Source: Sacculina carcini (lineage: Eukaryota > Arthropoda > Thecostraca > Sacculinidae). Taken from it: 64,000 bases of DNA. The stretch spans positions 3,075,001 through 3,139,000 of the forward strand of contig OU696590.1 of the NCBI GenBank assembly GCA_916048095.2, read 5' to 3'. Below, in pieces: positions 33,045 through 43,769 of the stretch. A program made the translations under genes and the position numbers. The notes beneath the pieces are model-generated. The model did no database searches and was not told where the DNA came from. It was given only the letters and a program-made list of their open reading frames with translations. Position 1 is the stretch's first letter. Every line of letters begins with the position of its first letter.

Positions 33045-33203
33045 CATGGTATGCGCGTCTTTTCGAAAGTTGACCTCTTGAAGGTATTCTGTCACATCCC
33101 GGTCGCTGGTCGCCGGTCTTTTTTTGAGGGACAAATGATGCAAGGTGTTGGGGTGACTATGGCGGATGCAACAGCACGAAAAATCTTGTTTGAGAAACGT
33201 TAA
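33045..33203 (+). pseudogene. Short Ty3/gypsy RT fragment
   Basis: VFSKVDLLKVFCHIPVAG is RT motif A (F/YSKxDLxxAFxQIPV). It is followed by about 30 unrelated-looking codons and a stop. Only about 50 codons survive, and the last aligned residues diverge quickly. Confidence 0.55.
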
Positions 33204-33251
33204 TGTTTGGATTGGGAGGCAGGTGATTGAATGATGTTTATATTTTATGTG

Positions 33252-33528
33252 TGAAATATAGAACTATTAGGCGTCACCTATTGGGTCATTGTTAATGTCT
33301 GTATGATTTTGCACTATAGGATCGCAATGGGTTGGGCGTTACCGGTAGCGAGTGGAATTGTACATTGCCCGGTAGGCATGTGTGTGTTAGCTCACCGGGG
33401 TAATATAAATGGGTCGCTCAAGGTTTGTGGGGCACTTGTGGTGAGACGTTGACCGTGCCAGTGTGTATTGTTTACTCGTCTGAATATAAGTGCTGCATCG
33501 TTGTTTCTTCGACCCGCTCGACATTACA
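33252..33528 (+). repeat. G3 5' LTR
   Basis: Contains AATATAAAT (TATA-like) near 33402, and a second AATATAAG near 33484. Confidence 0.78.
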
Positions 33529-33539
33529 ACCTTGGCGAC

Positions 33540-33902
33540 AAGGATGCGATGTTGGGCTTGAGGAGGTGTTGGGTTCAAGCTCACACTCCGGCACGGACAT
33601 CTGGTAGAGGGGCCAACCACCTCGGACTTGACGTTGAAGATTGCGGACGCCAAGGTGAACCAATCGGACGCCATGACCAACTTATAGCCAAATCAGTACA
33701 GCCCGGACACATCCTGAGTGCGGCTGCGACTGCTCGGCTCATGGCTGTCAGCGCTATCGACTCGATGCAGCCTGACTATCGACCTCTCGCTCTGAAAGTC
33801 AAGCTATATACTGATATGCTTGACAGCGGAACTCCCCCGCTTACGGGTGTACCCTGGGCTATCCAAGAGCGGATCGTTACGACACGTACATTCATACCTT
33901 AG
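33540..33902 (+). pseudogene. G3 gag remnant
   Basis: An open stretch from just after the primer site, about 120 codons, with no clear knuckle. Its position suggests Gag N-terminus; the sequence itself gives no independent support. Confidence 0.35.
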
Positions 33903-34109
33903 CCACCGTGGATGGCGAAGCCGGACAGGGTGCGTACAGAAGACCATTGCAGTATGTGGAGAATATACGGCTATCGCGCTCCTCTCCGGGAAGTCGATAC
34001 CCATCCTCGACGCAAGTAATAATGTATCGGCTTAGTGAACGATCGGTGATCCAGCCCTGCGTGCGGTGTTCCTCACGCAGGATTACATATGCAATATACG
34101 TGTGGGTCA

Positions 34110-34600
34110 AGCCACATCTCTTATTCGCTCGCCGTCGCTCCGACACTAGAATTTTGTGCACCATCAGTGCTGCTCCACGGCCGCGCGATTCGACTGTCGC
34201 TGCAAGTGCCGGCCACGACGCCTGGAGACATGCACCCACGCGTGGAGCGACAGCAGCGACACAACAAGAAAAATTACGATCGCCGTCATGCTGAACGAGA
34301 GCCGAAGATCCAGGCGACGCGGTACATGTACGTTCTCCGGGACGAGTGCCAAAATGTCGCCGCGTTTCAGCCCATCGCAAAACGTTGTGGCCAGAAGAGG
34401 ATCGTCGTTCCTGTTGGAGGACGGAAGCGTGGAAATTCCGGCTCAGTTGGCCAGAGCCAAGGACGCGGTGAATGACGACGACGACTTCCTGTGGCACGAA
34501 CCGACGACCGTCGACACCGACCAGATCACACAGCGCCACAACGGCCCAGCTTCGGTCAGTTATGACGTGCCAGACGACGGGACGACAACGACGGACCCGT
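34110..34600 (+). pseudogene. G3 integrase C-terminus remnant
   Basis: VLLHGRAIRLSLQVPATTPG and RQQRHNKKNYDRRHAEREPK are typical of the end of gypsy integrase: the YG(R/K)xLRLP block and then the basic helix before the SH3-like C-terminal fold. A GSSFLLEDGSVEIPAQLAR-like strand follows in another frame. Frame changes near 34300 and 34400 show decay. Confidence 0.65.
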
Positions 34601-34689
34601 AAGAGCTGCAGCCGTCGTCGAGAGGACTTCGCCGATGGCTGCCTTCTAAATTGCGGAGTGAATAGGAAAACCTTTGAAGTGTGGGGGTA

Positions 34690-34976
34690 TGTAATAAAGA
34701 ACTGGGTATTGGGTCATTGTTAATATACGTATAATTTCGCACTATAGGATCACAATGGGTAGGGCGTACCCGGAAGCGAGTGGAATTGTGCATTGCCCGG
34801 TAGGCGTGATTGCTTGTGTGTGTTAGCTCACCGGGGCTATATAACTGGGTCGCTCAATTTTTGTGGGTCATTTGTGGTGAGACGTTGACCGTGTTAGTGT
34901 GTGTTGTTTACGCCCTGACAGACAAGTCTGTATATAAGTGCCGCATCGTTGTTTCCTCGCCCCGCTCGACATTACA
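34690..34976 (+). repeat. G3 3' LTR
   Basis: Collinear with 33252-33528; it has CTATATAAC and TATATAAG at the corresponding places. Confidence 0.78.
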
Positions 34977-35310
34977 ATGTGCATCACATTGTTACCGTGT
35001 ATTTCTTTTTTCATTTTGTTTACATATGGAGAGGTGTTGCGTGCATTAGTCATATATGAATAATGTGTCGCTAGATGTCGCAGCTAGTGTAGAACGGACG
35101 ATCCCATGACACATGATCTAAGGGGTGGCCTTGATTTTGGCAGCGAGAGAAAATTGAGCAGTGTGCGTTGTACAGTGTTTGAGTCGGGGTCCTGTTTCAA
35201 TCATAGTGAAGTATGTGTGTTTCATTGGGTACCTCTTGTGTTTATTGGATTTGTGTAATCTCTGGTGTGTTGTGAACCTAAGTGGTGTTCAATACATCGT
35301 CCACCCAAAC

Positions 35311-36209
35311 ATGGCGCAGCCAATCAGTTAATCTGTCTCAAGTACAGAAACACATGCGATTTTCGCAAACACATGGGCCAGGCGTTATCACCGCCAAGCA
35401 AATTGGACCTCAGCGTTGACCGGGGAGACTCATTCACGATTTGGAGAGTTAGGTGGCATGATTATAATCTGCTATCAGGCCTCGGTAGTCAGCCTGCAGC
35501 CACCCAAATGACAGTTCCTCGAACATGTCTCTGACGACACACTGCGCGATGTCAAAAACTTCAATCTGTCGACACAAGACAGCGGAGAAGTGCACGCCGT
35601 TTTAAAAGCGGTGGCCATATATACCAGGGGACAGATCAACGAAGAGATAGAGCGAAAAAATTCAACTGCCGTCGTCAACAGCCAGTCGAGGTTTTTGAAA
35701 ATTTCTTGTTGGACCTGAGAGAACTCAGCAACACATGCAATTTTTGCACTTCGTGCAAGGAGAGTTTGATTCGAGAACGAATTGTCGTCGGAATACGTGA
35801 CTCTGGCACTGTCAAGAAGCTTTCCAGTGTAAAAAAGCCCGATCTTCCTACGTGCATAGATATCTGTCGCAGCGAGGAGGCAGCGACGAGGAGAGTTGCA
35901 CAGCTCGAGTGTGCACAGATCGTCCGACTCACAGAGCCAGTAACCAAAAATCACAACAGGCGCAGCAACAGTGTGGTAGATGCGGTCGTCACCACACGAG
36001 GGAGCAAAAAATGTACCGTATCCGGGGCTAAGTGTCGTGCATGCGGAAGACATGGACATTTCGCAACAGTGTGCCGATCGCCGAAGCAGCAGAGGCACGA
36101 CACCCACAGCCGAACACCATTATCTGCGGCAGTGATTTCAGCTGTCTCAGCACTCAGCGCTCCTAGCATCACTATGCTAGTGGACAGAAAAGTAAATATC
36201 GAGGCGTAA
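35311..36209 (+). pseudogene. G2 gag
   Basis: It starts MAQP, like the G1 gag. The body is broken into at least four frames. The clearest part is 35706-36209, with NTCNFCTSCKESLIRERIVV, an ICRSEEAAT helix (shared with the G1 gag) and a CCHC knuckle CRACGRHGHFATVC at 36033-36074. Confidence 0.7.
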
Positions 36210-36499
36210 CCCAACTCGGGCGCGGACATTTCGGCTGCCGGTCGTGACGTGTTACTTCAGATCGACGATGTGAACAATTAACTGCCGAGCACAGACGAGC
36301 CTCGGTCGGCCGATGGTTCTCCCATGCGGGTCATTGGTGTACTGCTCACTGGAGTGTGACTATGGGTAACCGAGAAGTTGACATCAACTTACACATACTG
36401 GAAGGAGTACCTGACATGTTACTGTCATGACAGGTATGTCGCCCGTTAAATACCCCGCCACAAAACTATCCCAGTCAAATACTAAGCAGCATTGCAAGC

Positions 36500-37735
36500 G
36501 CAAAAGCTATGTCCACTGTCACAGATCAGAAGACAAACGGGGAAAACATTTTTCAGAGTTTGAAGATGTCTTCTCAGACAAAGTACAAGTCATGCCTCGA
36601 TAGATGTTTCGCATTCATCTTGCAGATGACGCTGAGCCTCACAGTATTTCAGCGCCTCGCCGAGTCCCCCTCCTCTGCGCAAATGAGTGAAAGATGAGTT
36701 GGACAACCTAATATCTCAAGGTATCATAACATCTGTGTCACAACCAGCTGAGTGGTGTTCCCCAATTGTCGTCACACCAAAGAAGTCGGAAGGTGTGGAT
36801 CTCACCAAACTTAACCGTTGCGATCGGCGTGAGGCGTACCAGTCCGACACTCCAGTCGAATGCGTCGCGTCAATCGTCGGTGACAACGCCAATTTTGTTG
36901 CGGTGTTCGATGCGACCAAGGGATAGCACCAGTGCCCTCTGACACCAGAAAGCAGACAGCTGACAACGTTCATGACTCCGTTCGGCCACTACATGTTTAC
37001 GCATGCACCATACGGAATTTCATCGATATCTTATCATTATAATCGGCGCATGGACGAGTGTTTCGTGGGAATACCAGCCATGCGTAGATTGGTAGATTAT
37101 GCTATATGTGTACGGACGTGACGAGGCAGAGCTTCAAGCACGTGTGCACTTGTTCCTGACTGGCTGCCGTGAAAACGTGTCACACTCAATCGTGAAAAAT
37201 CCCAATACATGGAGAATAATGTAAAGTTGCTGGATTTATAGTCGGAGAAAATGGATATAAAGTCGATCCTGCATTACATGAGGCTATCGCACGATTTCCA
37301 TCACTAACAACATTAGCGACCTAAGATCATTTTTCGGTCTATGCAACCAGCTACGTGCATTTTCAGAAGAGATCGCTGAACATTTGGCTCCCTTGCGTGG
37401 GTTGTTGAGTACCAAAAATCACTTATTGTGGGATGAAGCACATGAACCTTCTTCAAAAATGCACGTGAAGCTCTCGCATTGTCCAGAACATTGATGTTTC
37501 TCAACCCTGAAGCACCTACAATCCTTCACACCGATGCTAGTCGACTCAACGGGCTCGGGTTCGTCCTACAACAGAACCTTAGAGATGGTGCAATGAACAC
37601 CATTCAATGTGAATCTCGTTTCATCAGCGATATTGAGCAGCGATATGCAGCCATCGAGCTTGAGCTTTTAGCTGTGTGTTGGGCGTTCAAAAAGTTACAA
37701 ATATTACACAAGTTGAAAACACATAAAATTTGATA
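36500..37735 (+). pseudogene. G2 pol: RT and RNase H remnants
   Basis: RT N-terminal blocks are at 36687-36926 (LISQGIITSVSQPAEWCSPI; FVAVFDATKG, motif A). The PYG block and the region of YxDD at about 36990-37110 are corrupted. The RT end FGLCNQLRAFSEEIAEHLAP is at about 37335. The RNase H start HTDASRLNGLGFVLQQ is at about 37525-37575, with the catalytic Asp. The protease and the rest of RNase H and integrase are missing or unreadable. Confidence 0.7.
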
Positions 37736-38640
37736 ATAAACCATCTTAACCATGGTTGCACACATAGAATACAATTTATAAATTAAGCTATACGTTAGCA
37801 TTCACACATTGACAAAAACATTAATACATAATTACAAGTAAATAAATAAATAAATGATACAATAACCGCAGCGGTTGAATAAGATGAATACGCGGGGAGA
37901 ACGAATACGAGTGCACAAATACAATTACCGGAGGCACAATGAAGCGAGCGAACACTCTAGCACTGTGTTTAAGCCCGGGTGACAGCCCGCACTGAACTCG
38001 ACTGGCAAAGTCCCAACACCTATAGCACGAGTAGCTTTTACAGTGTCGGAATCCCTTCACCCCAAGTAGGACACCGGTCACGTGATCGTCTGGAAAGTGC
38101 CGTGCGATGTCTGGGAAGATCAGTTGTGTGTTTTTTGTCGCGAGAAATGGCGCGATTACGATCGTCGTGGGTGCTGTGAATGCAAAGTAACACTTCCGCC
38201 GGTTTGCGTGGGGAATGGGCGGCGCACACAGGCGGCTCGGACGGACAGACACAAACACAAGGGCGGAGCGGATATGCAACCCATACAGGTGTAGGCACAC
38301 GGACACACACAGGCGACTCAGACATATAGGCGGAACAAACAGGCGACGTAGATATAAGGCGAAGACATGCGGCATAAGCGCTCGGCGCAAATAGGCGACG
38401 ACAATAACACATACATCCGGTCGTGTGCATGGTGTAAACATACATACAAAAATTATCGCAAATCGTGTGAATTTATACAATAATAATAATAATTCAGTGT
38501 AGCAATACAGCAATGGAACAAATCTACATACACGCACAATTCGCCGCATTAATATTGTACAACGAAAATCAATAGCGAAATAATAAAAAAGACACATGTG
38601 CGATTGAAAAACAAGTGTGTACACCACAGGAGCCCCTTCC
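37736..38640 (-). other. Probable G5 3' LTR and unassigned sequence
   Basis: Read on the minus strand, GAGGAAGGGGCTCC (38630-38645) looks like a polypurine tract. It is followed by TGTGGTGTACAC, a plausible LTR start. The other LTR end cannot be set without the matching 5' LTR. Open frames on both strands here have no family likeness. Confidence 0.35.
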
Positions 38641-38689
38641 TCAGATCAGGGCGAGAAACGAACAGGTGGTCTGATGCATCGGCCTGATC

Positions 38690-39840
38690 AAAAATGAATG
38701 TGTTGTGGCGTTGCTGTGTCACCTGGTAATTATTGTGATGATGTTGGCGCACCGAAAAGTTGTTGTGTTGCTGGACGTGTACCAGCACGTTGTTGTGACA
38801 CTGGAACCGCGAACAATGTGCTATCTGTCTCCGGCGTTGGCTGTATATTGTTGTCTAAGAAGGCTGGCCGCAGTCGGTCAATGTTAACGACATATGAGCC
38901 GTTGCGTTCAATGGTGAACGTCTTCGGTGTTCGGTTGAGCACCTTGTACGTCCCGTCGTACACAGACTGCAATGGACGGCAATGACCGTCATGCCGCACA
39001 AACATGAAGTCGGCCGAATCCAACGCAGGCAGCTTGAAGACTGCTTTGTCGACAGGTCTCAGCTGTTGCGGTCTCACGAAGCTGATTTGCTGAGAGAGCA
39101 GTCTTGCAAAGTCGCACGCGCTGGTTTTGTTAGTTTTTGTTTGGAAAATTTGCTTGAATGAAGTTCGGACCCATAAACAAGTTCAGCACAGGAACAATTG
39201 AGTGTCTCTTTAATACAGGCTCTGATGCCCAATAGAACAATTGGTAATCTGTCAACCCAATTTATGCACCCTCGTAAAGCGCGTTTCAATTGTCGGTGCA
39301 GTCTCTCGACCATTCCGTTTGCCGCAGGATGGTAAGCAGTAGTGAAACGGATATGAGCTCCTTTTATTAGTTTCTCGCCACAAGTTTGAAATGAACTGAA
39401 TGCCCTTGTCAGACACTATAGTAGCTGGAAAACCGAAACGGGATACCCACGTGGATATGAAATATCGAGCGATAGTTCTAGCTGAAACACCAGGTATCGG
39501 GCATGCCTCAGGCCATCTAGTAAACCGATCAACGATTGTCAGAATATACTGGCAATTTTGTGAGTACGGTAGCGGACCTACTATATCGACATGGATGTGT
39601 TCGAATCTGCGTGATGGTGGTTGAAATTGGGCAGCAGGTGACGAGTTGTGTCGTGAGTCCTTCGATTGTTGACACTTTAGACAATTACGTGTCCAACTAG
39701 CGACGTATTTGCGCATGTTTGGCCAAACAAACCGTTCAGCTATAAGCTTGAGCGTGGCGGTCCGACCCGGGTGAGACAGGTTGTGAAGTGACTGGAAAAC
39801 GCCTACGCATCGCTTCAGGCACAAACGGGCGTGGTTTGTC
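38690..39840 (-). pseudogene. G5: Ty3/gypsy integrase, RT-less fragment
   Basis: The minus strand encodes an integrase. It has an H-H-C-C zinc domain (LHNLSHPG ... CLKC, about 39660-39790), core motifs HVDIVGPLP and TIVSDKGIQF (first two catalytic Asp; about 39405-39610), and after a frameshift near 39330 the block with MVERLHRQLKRAL (third catalytic residue Glu in VERLHR). The chromo-like end has PLQSVYDGTYKVLNRTPKTF and VNIDRLRPAF. Gag to RNase H are absent upstream of 39840. Confidence 0.78.
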
Positions 39841-40005
39841 TAAGGACGTGTCGCACAGGAGTTTGCGGTCGGAAATGGCGGGAAATTCAATTCACTGCAA
39901 CTTTAAACTGCCCGCTGAATCGATAAATTCGACTGGACTTGCTGTGCTTCTGCCATATATTTGAGATTAACACTTGGTAGATCACTGCAAGAACATATTC
40001 TAGGC

Positions 40006-40100
40006 CAGGGGATCTCAGCCTTTTTCTTGCAGTGGCCCCCTTCAACACAATTTGAGTCCTTGAGGCCCCCCAGAAATTGAATTTTGGGTTTTCACTCTTC
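40006..40100 (+). mobile_element. hAT-like MITE terminus
   Basis: CAGGGGATCTCAGCCTTTTT followed by a C-rich GGCCCCC stretch is typical of hAT (Charlie-type) ends, which usually read CAGxGGTTCTCAACC. The matching right end was not found before the telomere-like block. Confidence is limited because only one end is visible. Confidence 0.45.
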
Positions 40101-40418
40101 AAACCCACATGTAATTATGTTAATACCCTTGGGGATATCAGTATAGTAGAAGATCTAGTACTCGGATCATCAATTTAAGGCAGTATTAAAATATTTTCCC
40201 TTGAAAAATGACTTTATTTGAACACTTTATTAAAGTATAAACGCAATACAATGCAAAATGTATGTAGGCTATATGCAATGTAAAATACATGAACACACTA
40301 AATACGGTTATAATTTACAATATATTATACATTGCAATTGGTTTCAGTGTGATACTTGTAGTAGAAGAGTACTACACTTTGTCACATTTTTTTTCTAACC
40401 TAACTTTTTTTGTTTATA
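40101..40418. other. AT-rich spacer
   Basis: Nothing recognised. It may be the interior of the hAT-like element. Confidence 0.35.
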
Positions 40419-40648
40419 CCTAACCTAACCTAACCTAACCTAACCTAACCTAACCTAACCTAACCTAACCTAACCTAACTTTTTTATTATATACCTAACC
40501 TAACTTTTTTATTATATACCTAACCTAACTTTTTTTTGTATACCTAACCTAACTTCTTTGTTTATACCTAACCTAACTTCTTTGTGTATACCTAACCTAA
40601 CTTCTTTGTGTATACCTAACCTAACTTCTTTGTGTGTATACCTAACCT
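40419..40648 (-). repeat. Interstitial TTAGG telomere-like repeat and derived minisatellite
   Basis: The plus strand at 40419-40479 is about 12 perfect CCTAA units, i.e. TTAGG on the minus strand, the arthropod telomere unit. It then turns into a 20-25 bp minisatellite in which two CCTAA units alternate with an AT-rich linker ending TATA. The array runs into the assembly gap, so its true length is unknown. Confidence 0.85.
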
Positions 40649-40848
40649 NNNNNNNNNNNNNNNNNNNNNNNNNNNNNNNNNNNNNNNNNNNNNNNNNNNN
40701 NNNNNNNNNNNNNNNNNNNNNNNNNNNNNNNNNNNNNNNNNNNNNNNNNNNNNNNNNNNNNNNNNNNNNNNNNNNNNNNNNNNNNNNNNNNNNNNNNNNN
40801 NNNNNNNNNNNNNNNNNNNNNNNNNNNNNNNNNNNNNNNNNNNNNNNN
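40649..40848. other. Assembly gap, 200 N
   Basis: Exactly 200 N: a placeholder, not a measured distance. The repeats entering it explain why assembly failed. Confidence 0.99.
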
Positions 40849-40978
40849 AATGACACGACGAAAACTGAATGAGACAGATAGATATGATTACCAATAAGAT
40901 ACTGATTAAGATACATGATTACTGATTAAGATAGATATGATTACCAATAGCCTACAAGATTTTTCAGATTTTGTTTAA

Positions 40979-41180
40979 TGTGGTAGAAATTGTATGTGTA
41001 AATTTCTACATTAGAATAAAATAGTATTTGTGTTTGTAATTACAGATTGACTGGTGCGATGCGTATGTGAACTATGGTCGGCGATTGTGGTGTTTGTTTT
41101 GTGTGTGTTTTTGTTCTGAGTGCTACGTTTTCAGTTGAATAAAGCCTAATTGAAGGTTATGAGATTCTTTGTATACAACA
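40979..41180 (+). repeat. G4 5' LTR, approximate
   Basis: The right end, CAACA at 41180, is set by the primer site that follows. The left end is a guess at TGTGGTAGAAATT (40979), because no second LTR is available. It contains an initiator-like TCAGT at 41131-41135 and AATAAA at 41138-41143. Confidence 0.5.
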
Positions 41181-41201
41181 ATTTATTCAACTGAAAAACG
41201 T
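41125..41201 (+). promoter_or_regulatory. G4 leader inverted repeat: candidate self-primer
   Basis: The segment from 41125 to 41143, containing TCAGTTGAATAAA, is complementary to 41182-41201, containing TTTATTCAACTGA; the pairing is nearly 19 bp with one extra A. The second arm sits where a primer-binding site belongs, directly after the LTR. The first starts at a TCAGT initiator, i.e. at the probable RNA 5' end. The RNA 5' end could fold onto the primer site, as in Tf1-type self-priming. That function is inference. Confidence 0.6.
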
Positions 41202-41207
41202 GTGAAA

Positions 41208-43532
41208 ATGGACAAGTATCTTCGTCCAGAAAGATTGGATGCTGATCCAACCAGCAGCGATGTGAGCCGCGTTTGGAAACATTGGTTGAAAACTTTCCAA
41301 GCATTTCTAGCCACTATCAGCACTCACAGACCAGACAAACTCAGTGTTTTGTTTAACTATATTTCGCCGAGATTATTTGAGTATGTATCTGAGTGTGAAA
41401 CATATGATGCCGCCATCACTGTGCTCAATGACTTGTTTGTGAAGCCGCCAAGTGAGGTATTCGCAAGACATCTGCTTCTCACAAGGTTTCAGAAGCCAGG
41501 GGAGACTGTTGATCAATTCGTTCAAGCTCTCAAACAACTTAGCTCCGACTGCAATTTTAAAGCTGTGACTGCCGATGTGTATCGGGATGAAAGTATACGC
41601 GATGCTTTCATTCGTGGGTTGACTTCTCGGAATATCAGGCAGAGGCTATTGGAGAACAAGACGATCGATTTGTCTTCAGCGCTTCAGCAGGCTCGCAGTC
41701 TGGAAAGCGCGCAAGTGAACGCCGAATTCTACATCCAGAGTGTCGACTCTCTACCGAGCGGTCACAGTGTCAGTGTCGCCGCCGCCGACGCGGAATCGCC
41801 TTCTCGGAGGGTTGTGGCCCAAAGCGGGGACAATGACAGTGGTGGATGTTCGGCGGCCGGTGGGCCCAACTCTGCAGATTCTGGCGGACTCAGTTGCTCG
41901 GCGGCCGGTGGGTCGCGTTGCTATTTTTGTGGCAAGAGTCGCCAACCCAAGTCGGAGTGTCCCGCCCGAGAAGTGACATGCTTCAAATGTCAGAAACGGG
42001 GTCACTTCGCGAAAGTCTGCCGCTCAAGAAGGGTAGTAGCTGCTGCTGCTGCTGGTCCTGTAATAGCATCTGTCGGTCTGCTGGCCAAGTCTAAAATGTA
42101 TATCACACTGAGTGACGATGTGGTCGAAGCGCTTATAGACAGCGGCAGCTCCCACAGCTTTGTCTCAACGGCGACTGCCAAGAAACTGAGACTGAAAATT
42201 ACACCGTATACCGAGTCCGTACGAATGGCCTCTACGTCACTGGTATCTTCTACGTCCGGACACATTTACGCCACTGTCAATGTTCGGGGACAGACCTATC
42301 CTAGAACCAAATTAACTGTGATGGACAGCCTCTGCAGTGACGTGATCCTCGGTGTCGACTTTCTCCGACAGCATGAGTCCGTGTGTCTGGCCTACGGAGG
42401 CTCAAAAGAGGCTCTGCATGTTTCGTCGGCTGCTCTCGGCGAGAGTGCCGCAAATCTGCCTGCTGCTGCTGTTGAGGCGCCGTCGCTGTTCGCCAATCTG
42501 GCCGAAGAATGCAAGCCGATTGCTACAAAATCACGTCGCTACTCCGAGCAAGACGAAAAATTCATCGCTACCGAGACCAAGAAACTGCTCCAGCAAGGTG
42601 TCATCCGGGAGAGCTGCTCACCCTGGCGTGCTCAGGTGCTCGTCTGCTCCAATGATGCGGGAAAGAAGCGCATGGTAATCGATTACTCAGCTACGGTGAA
42701 TAAGTACACACACTTAGACGCGTACCCTTTGCCCCACATTGAGACTCTTGTGAACAAAATTGCGAAGTATAAAAAGTTCTGTAAAGTTGACCTGACAAGT
42801 GCATACCATCAAATACCTATTCAGTCAACTGATCAGCCATATACCGCCTTTCAATCAGGGTCCAAATTGTACCAGTTCTGTCGTATTCCATTCGGTGTGA
42901 CCAACGGGGTGTCATGCTTTCAGAGAGTGATGAATAAGGTGATTGAAGACCATCAAATTCCTGATACCTTTTCGTATCTCGATGATATAGTGATTGGCGG
43001 TCAGGATGATTTGTCGTTGAAGAAGAATGTAGATCATTTTCTAGACGTGGCTGAGAAACTGAGTATCACTTTGAACCTGCACAAGTGTGTCTTCAGCAGT
43101 GATTCTATCACCTTTTTGGGCTATCTTATCGGAGACGGAAAACTTCAGCCGGACCCTGATCGTATTAAATCATTGCAGAACATTCCGACGCCGGTTGATC
43201 AATCTTCTCTCAAGAGAGTACTAGGGCTTCTCTCTTACTACGCCCGGTGGGTACCGAACTTTTCTCACAAGGTCCGTCCTTTAATCGTTTCCAGTTTTCC
43301 TCTTTCAGCTGACTCTGCCGAAGCACTGCAAAAGATAAAGGATGAGATAATTTCCGCTGTGATGTTTCGAGTTGACGAAGAAGCTCCCTTTTGCGTCGAG
43401 ACGGACGCTTCAGACACCGCCATCGCGGCCACTCTCAATCAGACTGGGCGTCCAGTCGCGTTTTTTTCGAGGAGTCTGTCGCCTTCCGAGCGTAAATATG
43501 CGGCTGTCGAAAAAGAGGCTTTGCGAAATTGA
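41208..43532 (+). CDS. G4 Ty3/gypsy Gag-Pol, truncated in RNase H
   Basis: A single open frame of about 774 codons. I start at ATG 41208, after the primer site, rather than upstream inside the LTR. It has Gag capsid (to about residue 190) with FQKPGETVDQFVQALKQL, then two knuckles at about residues 238 and 258. The first (CYFCGKSRQPKSEC) has Gln where His is expected; the second (CFKCQKRGHFAKVC) is canonical. Protease ALIDSGSSHSF is at about 307. RT has VDLTSAYHQIPI and YLDD (about 589). RNase H starts with CVETDASDTAIAATL (about 729) and stops soon after VEKEALRN. Integrase is missing. The uninterrupted frame points to a recent copy, truncated at 43532. Confidence 0.9.
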   Translation: MDKYLRPERLDADPTSSDVSRVWKHWLKTFQAFLATISTHRPDKLSVLFNYISPRLFEYVSECETYDAAITVLNDLFVKPPSEVFARHLLLTRFQKPGETVDQFVQALKQLSSDCNFKAVTADVYRDESIRDAFIRGLTSRNIRQRLLENKTIDLSSALQQARSLESAQVNAEFYIQSVDSLPSGHSVSVAAADAESPSRRVVAQSGDNDSGGCSAAGGPNSADSGGLSCSAAGGSRCYFCGKSRQPKSECPAREVTCFKCQKRGHFAKVCRSRRVVAAAAAGPVIASVGLLAKSKMYITLSDDVVEALIDSGSSHSFVSTATAKKLRLKITPYTESVRMASTSLVSSTSGHIYATVNVRGQTYPRTKLTVMDSLCSDVILGVDFLRQHESVCLAYGGSKEALHVSSAALGESAANLPAAAVEAPSLFANLAEECKPIATKSRRYSEQDEKFIATETKKLLQQGVIRESCSPWRAQVLVCSNDAGKKRMVIDYSATVNKYTHLDAYPLPHIETLVNKIAKYKKFCKVDLTSAYHQIPIQSTDQPYTAFQSGSKLYQFCRIPFGVTNGVSCFQRVMNKVIEDHQIPDTFSYLDDIVIGGQDDLSLKKNVDHFLDVAEKLSITLNLHKCVFSSDSITFLGYLIGDGKLQPDPDRIKSLQNIPTPVDQSSLKRVLGLLSYYARWVPNFSHKVRPLIVSSFPLSADSAEALQKIKDEIISAVMFRVDEEAPFCVETDASDTAIAATLNQTGRPVAFFSRSLSPSERKYAAVEKEALRN

Positions 43533-43769
43533 GGCTTAGTTAATATGTTTGAAGGCTAGTTATGTTATGTTATGTTGTATGTTAGTTATGTTAGTTAGTT
43601 TTTGGTTATGTTAGTTTGAAGGCTTAGTTAATATGTGGAAAAATATTATAGTGTCCTAGCGCCACCTTTGTGGCGTTCGTTTGGTTTCTTCTCAAGAGAT
43701 GGCGCTATGGCATGGCTATTGTATGTTGAGAATGGGCTTGTGCGACCTTGAGGGTTTGGCCAACGCCAC
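43533..43769. other. Tandem-like AT/GTTATG sequence after G4
   Basis: (TTATG)n-like repeats and a duplicated GAAGGCTTAGTTAATATG block (about 43540 and 43618). No gene. Confidence 0.5.

Larger units (their letters stand above)
33252..34976 (+). mobile_element. G3: internally deleted Ty3/gypsy element with LTRs
   Basis: LTRs of 277 bp (33252-33528) and 287 bp (34690-34976) begin TGAAATATAGAACT or TGTAATAAAGAACT and end TACA. The element is flanked by the 5-bp duplication ATGTG (33247-33251 and 34977-34981). The 5' LTR is followed by ACCTTGGCGACAAGGATGCG, a plausible tRNA primer site. A G-rich tract (GTGTGGGGGTA) precedes the 3' LTR. The 1.16-kb interior keeps a gag-like start and an integrase C-terminus; the rest of pol is deleted. 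LTR divergence is roughly 10-15%, so the insertion is old. Confidence 0.82.
35055..37735 (+). mobile_element. G2: degenerate Ty3/gypsy related to G1
   Basis: A probable 5' LTR ends CCAAACA at 35311-35312 and is followed by TGGCGCAGCC, the same primer-site arrangement as in G1. The gag ATG overlaps the LTR end, again as in G1. Gag, RT and RNase H pieces follow on the plus strand, with many stops, shifts and small deletions. The element stops in RNase H (about 37705). No 3' LTR was found, and the start of the 5' LTR is uncertain. Confidence 0.65.

Noticed and set aside
38038-38445. Host exon
   Set aside because: Cys/Pro/Val-rich and repetitive, overlapping open frames on both strands, no splice-site or family support.
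37821-38627. 268-codon minus-strand gene
   Set aside because: No domain or conserved pattern; it lies in a probable LTR region and its composition is typical of non-coding sequence.
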